A stretch of 33,842 nucleotides of DNA. It comes from Pseudomonadota bacterium (GTDB lineage: Bacteria > Pseudomonadota > Gammaproteobacteria > Steroidobacterales > Steroidobacteraceae). Position numbers and translations under genes: made by a program. Below, in pieces: positions 1-8,440 of the stretch (positions are counted from its first letter, which is position 1; each line of letters begins with the position of its first letter). The notes beneath the pieces were generated by a model that saw only the letters and a list, made by a program, of their open reading frames with translations, was not told the DNA's origin and did not search any database. The stretch spans positions 1 through 33,842 of the forward strand of contig JAJZSQ010000022.1 of NCBI GenBank assembly GCA_021849615.1. Reading direction: 5' to 3'.

Positions 1-617
1 GCCGCCACCGGTTGCACGTTGTGGTAGTCGAGCCCATGGCCCGCATGCACCTCGAGGCCAAGCCGCGCGGCGAGCTCCGCGCCGCTCGCGAGCCGCTCGA
101 GCTCGCGGGCGCGCGCCGCGCCGCTCGCCTCCGCGTACGCGCCCGTATGCAGTTCGATCGCCGGCGCCCCGGCGCGCGCACTCGATTCGATCTGGGTCGG
201 CTCCGGATCGATGAACAGCGCCACCCGCACACCGCTCGCGCTGAGTCGCGCCACGGCCGCGCGCACCCGCTCGAGCTGACCGGCAACCTCGAGCCCGCCC
301 TCGGTGGTGAGCTCCTGGCGCTTCTCCGGCACCAGGCAGCAGTGCTGCGGGCGGACCTCGCAGGCGATGCCGATCATCTCCTCGGTGACGGCCATCTCGA
401 GGTTCATGGCGGTCTTGAGCAGTCCGCGCAGAGTACGCACGTCAGCATCCTGGATGTGGCGGCGATCCTCGCGCAGGTGCAGCGTGATGCTGTCGGCGCC
501 GGCGCGCTCGGCCTCGAGCGCGGCATGCACCGGATCGGGCTCGCGGCCGCGACGCGCCTGGCGCAGCGTCGCGACGTGATCGATGTTCACACCGAGGGCG
601 ATCGGGGCATGGGTCAC
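1..617 (-). CDS. pdxJ: Pyridoxine 5'-phosphate synthase, 3' end missing
   Basis: PdxJ condenses 1-deoxy-D-xylulose 5-phosphate with 3-amino-2-oxopropyl phosphate to form pyridoxine 5'-phosphate, the ring-closing step of vitamin B6 synthesis, in the cytosol. The reverse strand reads from a GTG at 617 with a GGAG ribosome site six bases upstream. The protein opens with a family-typical segment ([15 protein letters not shown], residues 8-22), then [12 protein letters not shown], the MNLEMA strand and the VPEKR(Q)ELTTEGG loop with its catalytic glutamate. About 205 codons are present of a usual 240-250, so the C-terminus lies beyond the left edge. No in-frame ATG lies near the conserved start. 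It is the last visible gene of the lepA-lepB-rnc-era-recO group, and the era-recO-pdxJ order is common in gammaproteobacteria. Confidence 0.95.
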   Translation of the reverse strand, partial: MTHAPIALGVNIDHVATLRQARRGREPDPVHAALEAERAGADSITLHLREDRRHIQDADVRTLRGLLKTAMNLEMAVTEEMIGIACEVRPQHCCLVPEKRQELTTEGGLEVAGQLERVRAAVARLSASGVRVALFIDPEPTQIESSARAGAPAIELHTGAYAEASGAARARELERLASGAELAARLGLEVHAGHGLDYHNVQPVA

Positions 618-657
618 GGGATTCTCCGCAGCGCTGAAGCACCCCCGCACCGGGGGC

Positions 658-1419
658 TCATGGCGGCATTTTCCCGTAGCGGGCGGTCGGATGCGACCCC
701 CGCTTCAGCGCCTGGGCCACGCGGCGCGTGGCGAGCTCGCGTCCCTCGAGACACTCGGCGAGGGCCGCAGCGAGCAGCACCCGGGCGTCGGCGCGCGTAC
801 GTGCCGCCTCGAGATCACCGCACGCGAGCGCCTGCAGCGAGTATCCGGCGAGCACCCCGGGCTCCTCACTCGCCACCCGATAGAGCCCCTGGGCGGGCCG
901 GAAGCGGTAGAAACCCGCTGGCTCGATCGGCTGCCCGCCGACCTCGGTGGCCAGATCCAGTCCGTAGCCGACCGCACTCAGCAGCTCGAGCTCGAAGCGC
1001 CGCAGGGCCGCCTCCAGCGCCGCGAGCGCCGCGCCAGCACGCAGCCGCGCCAGTGTGGCCCCATACGCATCGAACAGCTCCGGGGCCGCATCGTGGCGCA
1101 GTGTGAGTTTCAGCAGCAGCTCATTGAGATAGAACGCGCTCATCACGCTCGCCGCCGGCAGCGGCGCGGCCGGTGCGGCGCACTCCGCCCCGGTGAGCTG
1201 TCCGGCGTCCCGGCCGTGGGTGAAGGACAGCAGCAGCGGCTGGAACGGCTGCAGCACCGGGGCGAGGCGCGACTTCGGACCGCTCACACCGCGCGCGAAC
1301 AGCGTCAGCCGGCCCTCGGCGCGCACCAGCACTTCGAGGATCCGCCCGCTCTCGCGGTACGGCCGATGATGCAGCAGGTAGGCCGGCGCGAGCTGGACGC
1401 GGCGGGCCGCGGCGCTCAT
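658..1419 (-). CDS. recO: DNA repair protein RecO
   Basis: RecO works with RecR and RecF to load RecA onto SSB-coated single-stranded DNA at gaps, and anneals SSB-bound strands. The 253-residue product begins [20 protein letters not shown]. Its N-terminal OB-fold region includes [11 protein letters not shown] and [15 protein letters not shown], which match the family, and the C-terminal part is helical. Length is close to the usual 230-250. I chose the ATG at 1419 because it overlaps the era stop codon in an ATGA junction. A start further upstream would run deep into era and add residues with no family resemblance. The four-base overlap implies translational coupling to era. No zinc-binding cysteines of the Gram-positive type are seen, as expected for Proteobacteria. 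Confidence 0.93.
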   Translation of the reverse strand: MSAAARRVQLAPAYLLHHRPYRESGRILEVLVRAEGRLTLFARGVSGPKSRLAPVLQPFQPLLLSFTHGRDAGQLTGAECAAPAAPLPAASVMSAFYLNELLLKLTLRHDAAPELFDAYGATLARLRAGAALAALEAALRRFELELLSAVGYGLDLATEVGGQPIEPAGFYRFRPAQGLYRVASEEPGVLAGYSLQALACGDLEAARTRADARVLLAAALAECLEGRELATRRVAQALKRGSHPTARYGKMPP

Positions 1420-2330
1420 GAGTCGAGGCCCAGATCCTTCAGCGCCCGCGCATTGTCGGCCCAGTTCTCGCGCACCTTGACCCACAGCGTCAGGTGCAAC
1501 CGCTCCCCGAGCAGCGCGTTCAGCGTGCGGCGGGCGGAACTGCCGACGCGCTTCAAGCGCTCGCCGCCACCGCCGATGACGATCGGCTTCTGGCCTTCAC
1601 GATCGACCCAGATCACCACGTCGACCGCGAGCTGGCCGTCTTCGTGCTGCATCCGCTCGACCTCGACGGCGATGCCGTAGGGGACCTCCTGGTTCAACTC
1701 CAGGGTGAGCTTCTCGCGCACCGTCTCGGCGATGCGAAACGCCGTGCCGCGGTCGGTGAGCGTGTCGCGCGCAAAGAGCGGCGGGGACTCGGGCAACTGG
1801 GCGGCAATGGTGCGGATCAGATCCTCCAGGCCCTGCCCCTTCAGCGCCGAGACCGGCACCAGCGCGATGAACGGGTGGCGGGCGCTCAGTTCGGCCAGGT
1901 ACGGCAGCAGCCGCTCGCGCGGGCGGACCTGATCGACCTTGTTCACCACGGCGATCGCCGGGCGGTGCACCTGCGCGATGCGCTCGAGCGCGAGCTCGTC
2001 CTCGCCGTTCCAGGTCAGCGCCTCGAGCACCAGCACCGCCACGTCCGCATCGGCGAGCGCCGAGGTCGCGGTCCGGTTCATCGCCTTGTTCAGCGCCCGG
2101 CGCGCCTGGCGGTGCAGGCCCGGGGTGTCGACGAAGGCGATCTGGGCGTCGGGGCGCTGCACCAGACCGAGGATGCGGTGGCGGGTGGTCTGCGGCCGCG
2201 GCGTGACGATGCTGACCTTGGTGCCCACCAGCGCGTTGAGCAGCGTCGACTTGCCGACGTTGGGCCGGCCGACGAGCGCCGCGAAGCCACAGCGCAGCAG
2301 CGGCTCGGCGCCTTCAGGCTGATCGCTCAT
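1416..2330 (-). CDS. era: GTPase Era
   Basis: Era is an essential GTPase that binds the 3' end of 16S rRNA and helps assemble the 30S subunit. The 304-residue protein has the G1 loop GRPNVGKS at residues 21-28, the switch region PQTTRHRI near 46-53, G3 DTPG at 68-71, G4 NKVD at 130-133, and a C-terminal KH domain with the loop IVIGGGGERLKRVG. The ATG at 2330 is chosen because it starts just before the conserved GTPase fold. The reading frame stays open upstream, but only as the shadow of rnc. The gene begins inside the last 17 bases of rnc and ends in an ATGA overlap with recO, so rnc, era and recO are tightly coupled. Confidence 0.97.
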   Translation of the reverse strand: MSDQPEGAEPLLRCGFAALVGRPNVGKSTLLNALVGTKVSIVTPRPQTTRHRILGLVQRPDAQIAFVDTPGLHRQARRALNKAMNRTATSALADADVAVLVLEALTWNGEDELALERIAQVHRPAIAVVNKVDQVRPRERLLPYLAELSARHPFIALVPVSALKGQGLEDLIRTIAAQLPESPPLFARDTLTDRGTAFRIAETVREKLTLELNQEVPYGIAVEVERMQHEDGQLAVDVVIWVDREGQKPIVIGGGGERLKRVGSSARRTLNALLGERLHLTLWVKVRENWADNARALKDLGLDS

Positions 2331-3018
2331 CGGAGTGTTTTCCAATGCTGTCCAAAATACGTTCTGCCGCCTCCTGCTCGGCGCGCCGGCGGCTCGAGCC
2401 GCGGCCGCGCGTACACAGCGAGAGGTCCTCGACCGCGCAACTGACCTCGAAGGTCTGATCGTGCGGTTCGCCCTCGATGCGCTCGACCGCATAGTGCGGC
2501 AGCGCAAGCCCGCGCGACTGCAGGTACTCCTGCAGGCGGGTCTTCGGATCCTTCAGCGCCGCCGGCGGCGGCAGCGACTCGATGCGCGGTGCGAGCGCCG
2601 CGAGGATGAACTCGGCGGCGGCCTCGAGCCCGGCATCGAGAAACAGTGCCCCGCACAGCGCCTCGAAGGCATCGGCGAGAATCGACTGGCGGCGAAAGCC
2701 GCCGCTCTTGAGCTCCCCGGGGCCGAGCTGCAGCGCCTCGCCGATGCCGAGCCGGGCCGCCACTTCCCCGAGCGGCTCGGCGCTGACCAGCCGGGCCCGC
2801 AGTCGACTGAGATCCCCCTCATCGGCCTGGCCGAAGCGCGCGAACAGATGCCGCGCGATGACCAGATTCAGCACCGAGTCGCCGAGAAACTCCAGCCGCT
2901 CGTTGTTCGCACCCGAGGCACTGCGGTGCGTCAGCGCGGCACGAAACAGCGCCACATCCACCGGCGTGTGCTGCAGGTGCGTGCGCACCCAGCGCTCGGG
3001 CCCCTCTGCGTTATCCAC
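2314..3018 (-). CDS. rnc: Ribonuclease III
   Basis: RNase III cuts double-stranded RNA, processing the rRNA precursor and regulating mRNAs. The 234-residue protein carries the catalytic signature NERLEFLGDS at residues 39-48, with the metal-binding aspartate at 46, and a second acidic segment in the helix ADAFEALCGALFLD. A C-terminal double-stranded RNA-binding domain begins at the KDPKTRLQEYLQ segment. The start is GTG at 3018, giving MDNAEGPERW; it overlaps the end of the DUF4845 gene by eight bases. Length agrees with the family (about 226-235). In many gammaproteobacteria the rnc leader is itself an RNase III target; the start here lies inside the upstream gene, so any such target would have to be within that coding region. 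Confidence 0.97.
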   Translation of the reverse strand: MDNAEGPERWVRTHLQHTPVDVALFRAALTHRSASGANNERLEFLGDSVLNLVIARHLFARFGQADEGDLSRLRARLVSAEPLGEVAARLGIGEALQLGPGELKSGGFRRQSILADAFEALCGALFLDAGLEAAAEFILAALAPRIESLPPPAALKDPKTRLQEYLQSRGLALPHYAVERIEGEPHDQTFEVSCAVEDLSLCTRGRGSSRRRAEQEAAERILDSIGKHSDERSA

Positions 3019-3379
3019 CGCCGCTCACGTGCACGGACTTGTCGAACGCCACGCGCAGCGTGACGTTGCCGAACAGCGGCGCATAGGACACGTAGGCCGC
3101 CTCGACCTGGTAGCCCGTGCCGCTGCGACGGATGGTCACGTCCTGCACCGAGGGATAATTGACGCTGTCGATCTCGAAATGCCTCGAAATGGAGTTCTGG
3201 ATCTTGAACACGCTGGCGCCGCCACCCTGGAACTGATGGCTCACCTCATCGAGCGTGTGCGACACCTTCATGTAGTTCAGGTACACCGGAGCCAAACGCA
3301 GCCCGGCGTACAGACAGATCGCCAGCGGCGTCAGCAACACCAACCAGCCGATCAGAGTGATCCCGCGTTCTCGGCGCAT
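3011..3379 (-). CDS. DUF4845 small membrane protein
   Basis: This 122-residue protein matches the DUF4845 family, regularly found between lepB and rnc in gammaproteobacteria; its function is unknown. The N-terminus MRRERGITLIGWLVLL resembles a type IV pilin-like start (basic residues, then GITLI). A single hydrophobic segment at about residues 7-26 should anchor it in the inner membrane, leaving a periplasmic domain of about 95 residues. A GGAGG ribosome site lies seven bases before the ATG, and only 13 bases separate it from lepB. The position next to signal peptidase I and the pilin-like N-terminus suggest an envelope role, but that is inference from context. Confidence 0.85.
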   Translation of the reverse strand: MRRERGITLIGWLVLLTPLAICLYAGLRLAPVYLNYMKVSHTLDEVSHQFQGGGASVFKIQNSISRHFEIDSVNYPSVQDVTIRRSGTGYQVEAAYVSYAPLFGNVTLRVAFDKSVHVSGGG

Positions 3380-3392
3380 CGCTCAACCTCCG

Positions 3393-4487
3393 CTACTTGA
3401 TCTTCTTGCCGATCCGACTCCAGATCGGGCCGCCCTTGCGATTGATGTCCCAGTTGAACCAGATGTAAGTCGCCCGGCCGACCAGATTGCGCTGCGGGAC
3501 GAAGCCCCACACCCGGCTGTCGTCGCTGTTGTCGCGATTATCCCCGATCATGACGTAGCGCTTGGCCGGGACGTCCATCTCGACCAGCTTCTGCTCGAAC
3601 AGCGGCAGCGCGTCCGGCGGCGGGTTGCCGCCACAGATGTACCCGCGCGCGTCCGAGCGCGGGCAGGTCGGCAGCGGATCGGCGGTGACCTCGAGCGGCA
3701 CCGGGCAGAGCAGCACGTGGTGCACGTGGTGACCGAGATCCTCGGTGCCAAGCTGCATGTTCTGGTAGCAACCGTCGTTGTACGTCCCGTCGATGCGCAG
3801 CGGGATCTTCTTCCCGTTGATCGTCAGGCGGTCATCGTGCACCACCACGTGATCGCCCGGCAGCCCGACCACGCGCTTGATGTAATCCTCGGTGGGCTTC
3901 GGCGGATAGCGGAACACCACCACGTCGCCGCGGTGCGGCTCGCCGGTGGAGAGGATCTTGGTGTGCGTGATCGGCAGGCGCAGCCCGTAGGCAAACTTCT
4001 CCACCAGGATGAAGTCCCCGTCGAGCAGCGTCGGCATCATCGAGTCCGACGGAATGCGAAACGGCTCGAACAGGAACGAGCGCACCAGCAGCACCGCGAG
4101 GGCGACCGGGAAGAAGCTGCGCGCATAGTCGACGGTGGTCGGCTCCGGCGTGCTCAGCGGATCGCGGCCCGCGGCGGTGGCCGCCGCGGCACGCCGCGGC
4201 GACAGCAGCAGTGCATCGATCAGCCACACGATGCCCGTGACCACCGAGATCAAAAGCAGCACGGCACTGAAGTTCAGCGCCTCGGCGGCGAAGATGCGCA
4301 GCACCACCGCCACCAGCAGCACCGGCAGCGCCCGATAGCACCAGGCGACGAACGCCGGCTCGCGCCCCGGGGCGTCCGCGAGCAGCCGGCGCGGCTTGAG
4401 CAGCCAGTCATCGATCACGCACACCAAGCCGACCGGAATGGCGAGCCAGGACAGAACGATGATCAGCTGCATCACGACGGACGGCAT
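3393..4487 (-). CDS. lepB: Signal peptidase I (leader peptidase)
   Basis: LepB removes signal peptides from Sec- and Tat-exported proteins on the outer face of the inner membrane. The 364-residue product has the catalytic serine at 149 within IPSDSMMPTLLDGD and the lysine general base at 204 within DYIKRVVGLPGD, so the Ser-Lys dyad is intact. The late conserved box GDNRDNSDDSR is also present. Four hydrophobic stretches precede the catalytic domain (about 6-27, 48-66, 70-95, 123-140), more than the two anchors of the E. coli enzyme (324 residues). The ATG at 4487 has a GGAG site at good spacing. An upstream in-frame ATG at 4586 lacks one and would run through a strong hairpin. Co-transcription with lepA and the rnc group is likely. 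Confidence 0.95.
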   Translation of the reverse strand: MPSVVMQLIIVLSWLAIPVGLVCVIDDWLLKPRRLLADAPGREPAFVAWCYRALPVLLVAVVLRIFAAEALNFSAVLLLISVVTGIVWLIDALLLSPRRAAAATAAGRDPLSTPEPTTVDYARSFFPVALAVLLVRSFLFEPFRIPSDSMMPTLLDGDFILVEKFAYGLRLPITHTKILSTGEPHRGDVVVFRYPPKPTEDYIKRVVGLPGDHVVVHDDRLTINGKKIPLRIDGTYNDGCYQNMQLGTEDLGHHVHHVLLCPVPLEVTADPLPTCPRSDARGYICGGNPPPDALPLFEQKLVEMDVPAKRYVMIGDNRDNSDDSRVWGFVPQRNLVGRATYIWFNWDINRKGGPIWSRIGKKIK

Positions 4488-4517
4488 GGCGGCTCCATTG
4501 ACGAGTTTGGGCACGAA

Positions 4518-4558
4518 CCGGCAACACTGGGCGCTCGAGTGCGCCAGTCCGTTGCCGG
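4518..4558 (-). other. Long imperfect hairpin in the lepA-lepB spacer
   Basis: The left arm (4518-4534) and right arm (4541-4558) pair almost throughout around a six-base loop. Eight outer pairs are perfect (CCGGCAAC with GTTGCCGG), followed by a two-base bulge and another eight or so pairs. The structure would form in the lepB mRNA leader about 30-70 bases before the start codon. No run of T follows in the transcribed direction, so it is not a typical rho-independent terminator. It could affect lepB expression or mRNA processing. Confidence 0.6.
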
Positions 4559-4598
4559 GCAGCGAGGGAATCGTGGCAGAGGACATCGCGGCGGCACG

Positions 4599-6392
4599 CT
4601 ACTTGCGGCCCACTTGCAGCACCGCGAGGAACGCCGATTGGGGAATCTCCACCCGGCCGACCTGCTTCATGCGCTTCTTGCCCTCTTTTTGCTTCTCGAG
4701 CAGCTTGCGCTTGCGGCTGATGTCACCGCCGTAGCACTTGGCGAGCACGTTCTTGCGCAGCGCCTTGACCGTGGCGCGCGCGACGATCGCGCTGCCGATC
4801 GCCGCCTGCACGGCGACCTCGAACATCTGCCGCGGGATCAGCTCCTGCATCTTGTCGACCAGCTCGCGGCCGCGGTGATACGCATTGTCGCGGTGCACGA
4901 TGATCGAGAGCGCATCGACCCGCTCGCCGTTGATCAGGATGTCGAGCTTCACGAGCGGGGCGGCCTGGAAGTGCGAGAACTCGTAATCGAACGAGGCGTA
5001 GCCGCGGCTCACCGACTTCAGCCGGTCGAAGAAATCGAGCACCACCTCGGCGAGCGGCAGTTCGTACTGCAGCGACACCTGAGTGCCGAGGTAGAGCATC
5101 TTCTTCTGCACGCCGCGCTTCTCGGTGCACAGCTGCAGCACCGACCCGACGTGATCGGGCGGCACCAGAATGTTGGCGATGATGATCGGCTCGCGGATCT
5201 GCTCGACCTCGTTCAGCGGCGGCAGCTTGGCGGGATTGTCGACGTAGACCACCTCGCCGTCGGTGCGCGCCACTTCGTACACCACCGTCGGGGCGCTGGT
5301 GATCAGATCGAGGTGGTACTCGCGCTCGAGCCGCTCCTGCACGATGTCCATGTGCAGCAGGCCGAGAAAGCCGCAGCGGAAGCCGAACCCGAGCGCGCCG
5401 GAGACCTCCGGCTCGTAGTGCAGCGCCGAGTCGTTCAGGCGCAGCTTGGCGAGCGCATCGCGGAAGCTCTCGTAGTCCTCGGCGTTCACCGGGAACACCC
5501 CCGCGAACACGCGCGGTTTGATCTGGCGGAACCCGGGCAGGACCTCGGTGCTCGGCCGGCTCTCGAGCGTGATGGTATCGCCCACCGGCGCCCCGTCGAT
5601 CTCCTTGATGCCCGCCACGATGAACCCGACGTCACCGGCGGCGAGCGTCTGTTCGACGATCGGCTTCGGCGTGAAGCGGCCGAGCCGGTCGACCGGGTGT
5701 GCCCGTCCGGTGGACACCACTCGGATCTTCTCCCCGCTCGAGACGCTGCCGTTGACGACGCGCACCAGCGAGACCACTCCGACGTAGTTGTCGAACCAGG
5801 AGTCGATGATCAGCGCCTGCAGGGGCGCGGCCGGATCGCCGCGCGGCGCCGGGATCCTGTGGATGAGCGCCTCGAGCAGCGCATCGACCCCCTCGCCGGT
5901 CTTGGCACTGACTCTCAGCGCGTCGTGCGCCTCGATGCCGATGATCTCCTCGATCTCGGTCATGACCCGCTCGGGGTCGGCCGACGGCAGGTCGATCTTG
6001 TTGATCACCGGCACCACCGTCAGACCCTGCTCGAGGGCGGTGTAGCAGTTCGCGACGCTCTGCGCCTCGACGCCCTGGGAGGCATCGACCACGAGCAGCG
6101 CCCCGTCGCAGGCCGCGAGCGAACGGGACACCTCATAGGAGAAATCGACGTGCCCGGGGGTGTCGATCATGTTCAGCTGGTAGCGCTGGCCGTCCCGCGC
6201 GTCGTAGTAGAGCGTGACGCTCTGCGCCTTGATGGTGATGCCGCGTTCGCGCTCGAGGTCCATCGAATCGAGGACCTGTGCGTGCATCTCACGGGCATCG
6301 AGCCCGCGGCACAGCTGAATGAATCGGTCGGCAAGCGTGGACTTGCCGTGATCGACATGAGCGATGATGCAAAAGTTACGTATGAGCCGCAT
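4599..6392 (-). CDS. lepA: Elongation factor 4 (LepA), ribosome back-translocase
   Basis: LepA is a translational GTPase that acts on stalled or mis-translocated ribosomes and affects 30S biogenesis. The 597-residue protein has the expected length. Its GTPase domain carries AHVDHGKST at 11-19, the switch I segment [18 protein letters not shown] and [11 protein letters not shown]. Further on come an EF-Tu-like domain 2, the EF-G-like domains, and the LepA-specific C-terminal domain ending in [19 protein letters not shown]. The ATG at 6392 gives the family-typical opening [18 protein letters not shown]. Upstream is a perfect -10 hexamer, so lepA is likely the first gene of the lepA-lepB-DUF4845-rnc-era-recO-pdxJ transcription unit. 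Confidence 0.98.
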   Translation of the reverse strand: MRLIRNFCIIAHVDHGKSTLADRFIQLCRGLDAREMHAQVLDSMDLERERGITIKAQSVTLYYDARDGQRYQLNMIDTPGHVDFSYEVSRSLAACDGALLVVDASQGVEAQSVANCYTALEQGLTVVPVINKIDLPSADPERVMTEIEEIIGIEAHDALRVSAKTGEGVDALLEALIHRIPAPRGDPAAPLQALIIDSWFDNYVGVVSLVRVVNGSVSSGEKIRVVSTGRAHPVDRLGRFTPKPIVEQTLAAGDVGFIVAGIKEIDGAPVGDTITLESRPSTEVLPGFRQIKPRVFAGVFPVNAEDYESFRDALAKLRLNDSALHYEPEVSGALGFGFRCGFLGLLHMDIVQERLEREYHLDLITSAPTVVYEVARTDGEVVYVDNPAKLPPLNEVEQIREPIIIANILVPPDHVGSVLQLCTEKRGVQKKMLYLGTQVSLQYELPLAEVVLDFFDRLKSVSRGYASFDYEFSHFQAAPLVKLDILINGERVDALSIIVHRDNAYHRGRELVDKMQELIPRQMFEVAVQAAIGSAIVARATVKALRKNVLAKCYGGDISRKRKLLEKQKEGKKRMKQVGRVEIPQSAFLAVLQVGRK

Positions 6393-6440
6393 GAATCCGG
6401 GCCGCGTGTTCTGCCGCGCCAGATTGTCAGCGGCGGGCGG

Positions 6441-6446
6441 ATTATA
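6441..6446 (-). promoter_or_regulatory. Probable -10 box of the lepA promoter
   Basis: The minus strand reads TATAAT here, about 48 bases before the lepA start, in an otherwise G+C-rich 119-bp gap. No good -35 hexamer (TTGACA-like) is seen 16-18 bases upstream. Recognition may therefore rely on the strong -10 or on an activator. Confidence 0.55.
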
Positions 6447-6511
6447 CCTGCAGATCGGCGCCGAATTTGCCCTACTTCACACCGTCCGGGCGTCGCGGCG
6501 CCGGGGTGTGC

Positions 6512-6760
6512 TCAGCCGGCACCGAGGTGACGGCTGAGCGCCGCGGGGTCGAAGCGGAAGCGGCACACGAGCGTCTCGCCGAGCAGCAGCACCGGGACCT
6601 GCAGCCCATAGCGGCGGGTCAGTTCCGGGTCGGAGTCGACGTCGAGCCGGCGCAGCGGGGGCAATGGGGTCCCGGCAGCGAACTCGTTCAGCGCCGCGAG
6701 CATCTCATCGCACAGCAGACAGTCCCGCCGCGAGATCAGCGTCAGGGTCGGGGCGCTCAC
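6512..6760 (-). CDS. Glutaredoxin-like (DUF836-type) small thiol protein
   Basis: This 82-residue protein has a thioredoxin-fold layout: a first strand (LTLISRRDC), a CxxC pair C14-LL-C17 at the start of the first helix, RRLDVDSDPELTRRYG, and the cis-proline segment VPVLLLGE. That is the pattern of the short glutaredoxin family often found beside lepA. It is likely a cytosolic thiol-disulfide protein; its substrate is unknown. It starts at GTG 6760, overlapping the rseB stop by four bases, so it is translated from the rpoE-rseA-rseB transcript. No signal peptide is present, which separates it from the periplasmic Dsb proteins despite its place in an envelope-stress operon. Confidence 0.82.
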   Translation of the reverse strand: MSAPTLTLISRRDCLLCDEMLAALNEFAAGTPLPPLRRLDVDSDPELTRRYGLQVPVLLLGETLVCRFRFDPAALSRHLGAG

Positions 6761-7797
6761 GGCGGTGGCACCGAGTGAGCGAACGAACCGCCTGAGAGCG
6801 CCGGGAACGACGCCGGCTGCGCCCGCACCGAATCGGCGATCGAGCGCACGGTGCGCGCCGGTGCCTCACCGACCGCGGTGACGCGGTGCCCATCGACGAA
6901 GGTAGAGAAGACGTTGGAAGCGCCCATACGCGCCGATTCTACCGCCGGATGCGCCGTTTGGCGCCGCGCGTGGCGGGTGACGAACACCGAGACCGAGGCC
7001 AGGCCGTCGGTGTACACCAGATGCTCGACCGGCCCCAGGGTCCCGGGCATGCTCTGCGCGACGTGCGTCGCCATGTGGAAGCCCGGCGGCAGCCACAACG
7101 CATTCCAGACCAGCCCGCCCTGCTTCGGCGGCGGCGCCCTGTTGCGCAGCCAGCGGTAGCCGGCCGTCGAGAGGTGCGGCTTGAAGGCCGCATCCGGGAT
7201 GCTGGGTTCGATGTTCAGGGTCGCGAAGGCGATCTGCTCGATCACCTCGCCGCCGTGGCGGGCGTCCCAGAGCTGGATTTTCAGCGGCAGCCCACGCCGG
7301 TCGATCCACAGCCGGTAGCCATAGCGATAGTCATCGCGCGGCATCACCGTCACGAGGCGCGTCAAGTGCTGATCGATGCGCTCGCGCGGCCCTTCGCGCA
7401 ACCGGTAGAACCGCTCGGTGTTCTTGTTCAGGACCGGCACGGTGCCGATCAGCGAGCTGCCCGGGGGCATCTGCTCGACCAGCGCCTCGCGCTTGTCGGG
7501 CAGGTAGCAGGTCAGGTTCGAGCCGGTGCGGATGAACTCCCGCCCCGAGCCGTCGAGCGACTGCAGCCGCTCCGAGACCACCCCGTTCTTCAGCCGGTGC
7601 ACGATGCGCAGCATCTGCACCTGCCCGCCCTCCCAATGCGCGAACGTGCCCTGGTAGTCGAGGGTGGTCAGGGCGTGATTCATCCGCTCGAGCAGCACCG
7701 CCGGCTCGCCGGCGAGCGCCGCGGCACTGCCGATCGCCCACAGCAGTGCCCAGGCGCCGAAGGCCCTGCTAGTGCGGCCGCTGCGTCGCATGGCCAT
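6757..7797 (-). CDS. rseB: Sigma-E regulatory protein RseB/MucB
   Basis: RseB is a periplasmic protein that binds the anti-sigma factor RseA and blocks its cleavage until lipopolysaccharide or misfolded-lipoprotein signals displace it. The 346-residue product has a signal peptide (MAMRRSGR, a hydrophobic core and AAALA before GEPAVLLERM). A MucB/RseB N-terminal domain follows, with the recognisable LDYQGTF and LTRLVTVMPRDDYRYGYRLW segments, and then a C-terminal domain with NALWLPPGF. The start is uncertain: ATG codons at 7797 and 7791 and a GTG at 7821 are possible, all inside the rseA tail. I use 7797 because it gives a compact signal peptide. Its position after rpoE and rseA fits the role. 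Confidence 0.9.
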   Translation of the reverse strand: MAMRRSGRTSRAFGAWALLWAIGSAAALAGEPAVLLERMNHALTTLDYQGTFAHWEGGQVQMLRIVHRLKNGVVSERLQSLDGSGREFIRTGSNLTCYLPDKREALVEQMPPGSSLIGTVPVLNKNTERFYRLREGPRERIDQHLTRLVTVMPRDDYRYGYRLWIDRRGLPLKIQLWDARHGGEVIEQIAFATLNIEPSIPDAAFKPHLSTAGYRWLRNRAPPPKQGGLVWNALWLPPGFHMATHVAQSMPGTLGPVEHLVYTDGLASVSVFVTRHARRQTAHPAVESARMGASNVFSTFVDGHRVTAVGEAPARTVRSIADSVRAQPASFPALSGGSFAHSVPPP

Positions 7798-8440
7798 GGC
7801 CGGCGGCCCGCCTGACGACACGGCGCCGGGGCGCGGGCGCGGGCGGACCGACCGCCGCCTGGCTGACCATCAGCGAGGACAGCAGACTGCCGCCACTGAT
7901 CGGCCAGGAATACGCACTGTGCGCCACGACATAATCTGCCAGCTGCGTCGGCGGCATGGGGGTCATCAGTTGCGCCGTGGTCGGCGGCACCACGTAGCTG
8001 TCCGCACCGCTGCTGCGCCGGCGCGCCACGCCGTCCACGACCGGCGCTGCCGCCACGCTCGCAACGGTCATCGGCGCAGCGGCGAGCACCGGTCCGCCGT
8101 GATGGGCACGCAGCCAGAGAATCGACAATGCCGCGACGCCGGCGGCGAGCCCGACACCGGAGAGCATTCGCACCCAGGGGGCCGAGGGCAGCGGCACCCC
8201 GTCGGTGCCCGTGGCGAGCTGCGGCTCGTGACTGAGCGCGGCGTTCACCCGGCCGGCCACTGCGCTTTGCAGCACCACGCCGCGCTCGGCGCGGATCACC
8301 GCCCCGATGAGCGCGTAGCGCCCCCAGCGCGCCTTCAGCGCATCGTCGCGCGAGAGCCGGCGTGCGAGCAGCTCGCACTCGCCCGCGGGCAGCTCGTCAT
8401 CGAACATCGCGGACAGCTGACTGTCGAGTTCCTCGTTCAT
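7769..8440 (-). CDS. rseA: Anti-sigma-E factor RseA/MucA
   Basis: RseA is a single-pass inner-membrane protein that holds sigma-E inactive. Regulated proteolysis by DegS- and RseP-type proteases releases the sigma factor. The 223-residue product opens with the family motif LDSQLSAMFDDELPAGECELL (residues 5-25), then a helical cytoplasmic sigma-binding domain with RWGRYALIGAVIR. One membrane segment lies at about 91-110 (MLSGVGLAAGVAALSILWL), followed by a proline- and alanine-rich periplasmic part. Its ATG overlaps the rpoE stop in an ATGA junction, ensuring near-equal synthesis of sigma and anti-sigma. The periplasmic domain differs from E. coli RseA, as is usual. Confidence 0.92.
   Translation of the reverse strand: MNEELDSQLSAMFDDELPAGECELLARRLSRDDALKARWGRYALIGAVIRAERGVVLQSAVAGRVNAALSHEPQLATGTDGVPLPSAPWVRMLSGVGLAAGVAALSILWLRAHHGGPVLAAAPMTVASVAAAPVVDGVARRRSSGADSYVVPPTTAQLMTPMPPTQLADYVVAHSAYSWPISGGSLLSSLMVSQAAVGPPAPAPRRRVVRRAAGHGHATQRPH

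Noticed and set aside
4488-4586. Upstream ATG at 4586 for lepB, adding 33 residues
   Set aside because: It has no ribosome site, the added residues are not hydrophobic or family-like, and the stretch forms a strong RNA hairpin; ATG 4487 has GGAG at good spacing.
3357-6530. A 1057-codon open frame on the plus strand opposite lepB and lepA
   Set aside because: It is the mirror of well-supported genes in G+C-rich sequence; its translation is rich in Arg, His and Asp with no recognisable domain.
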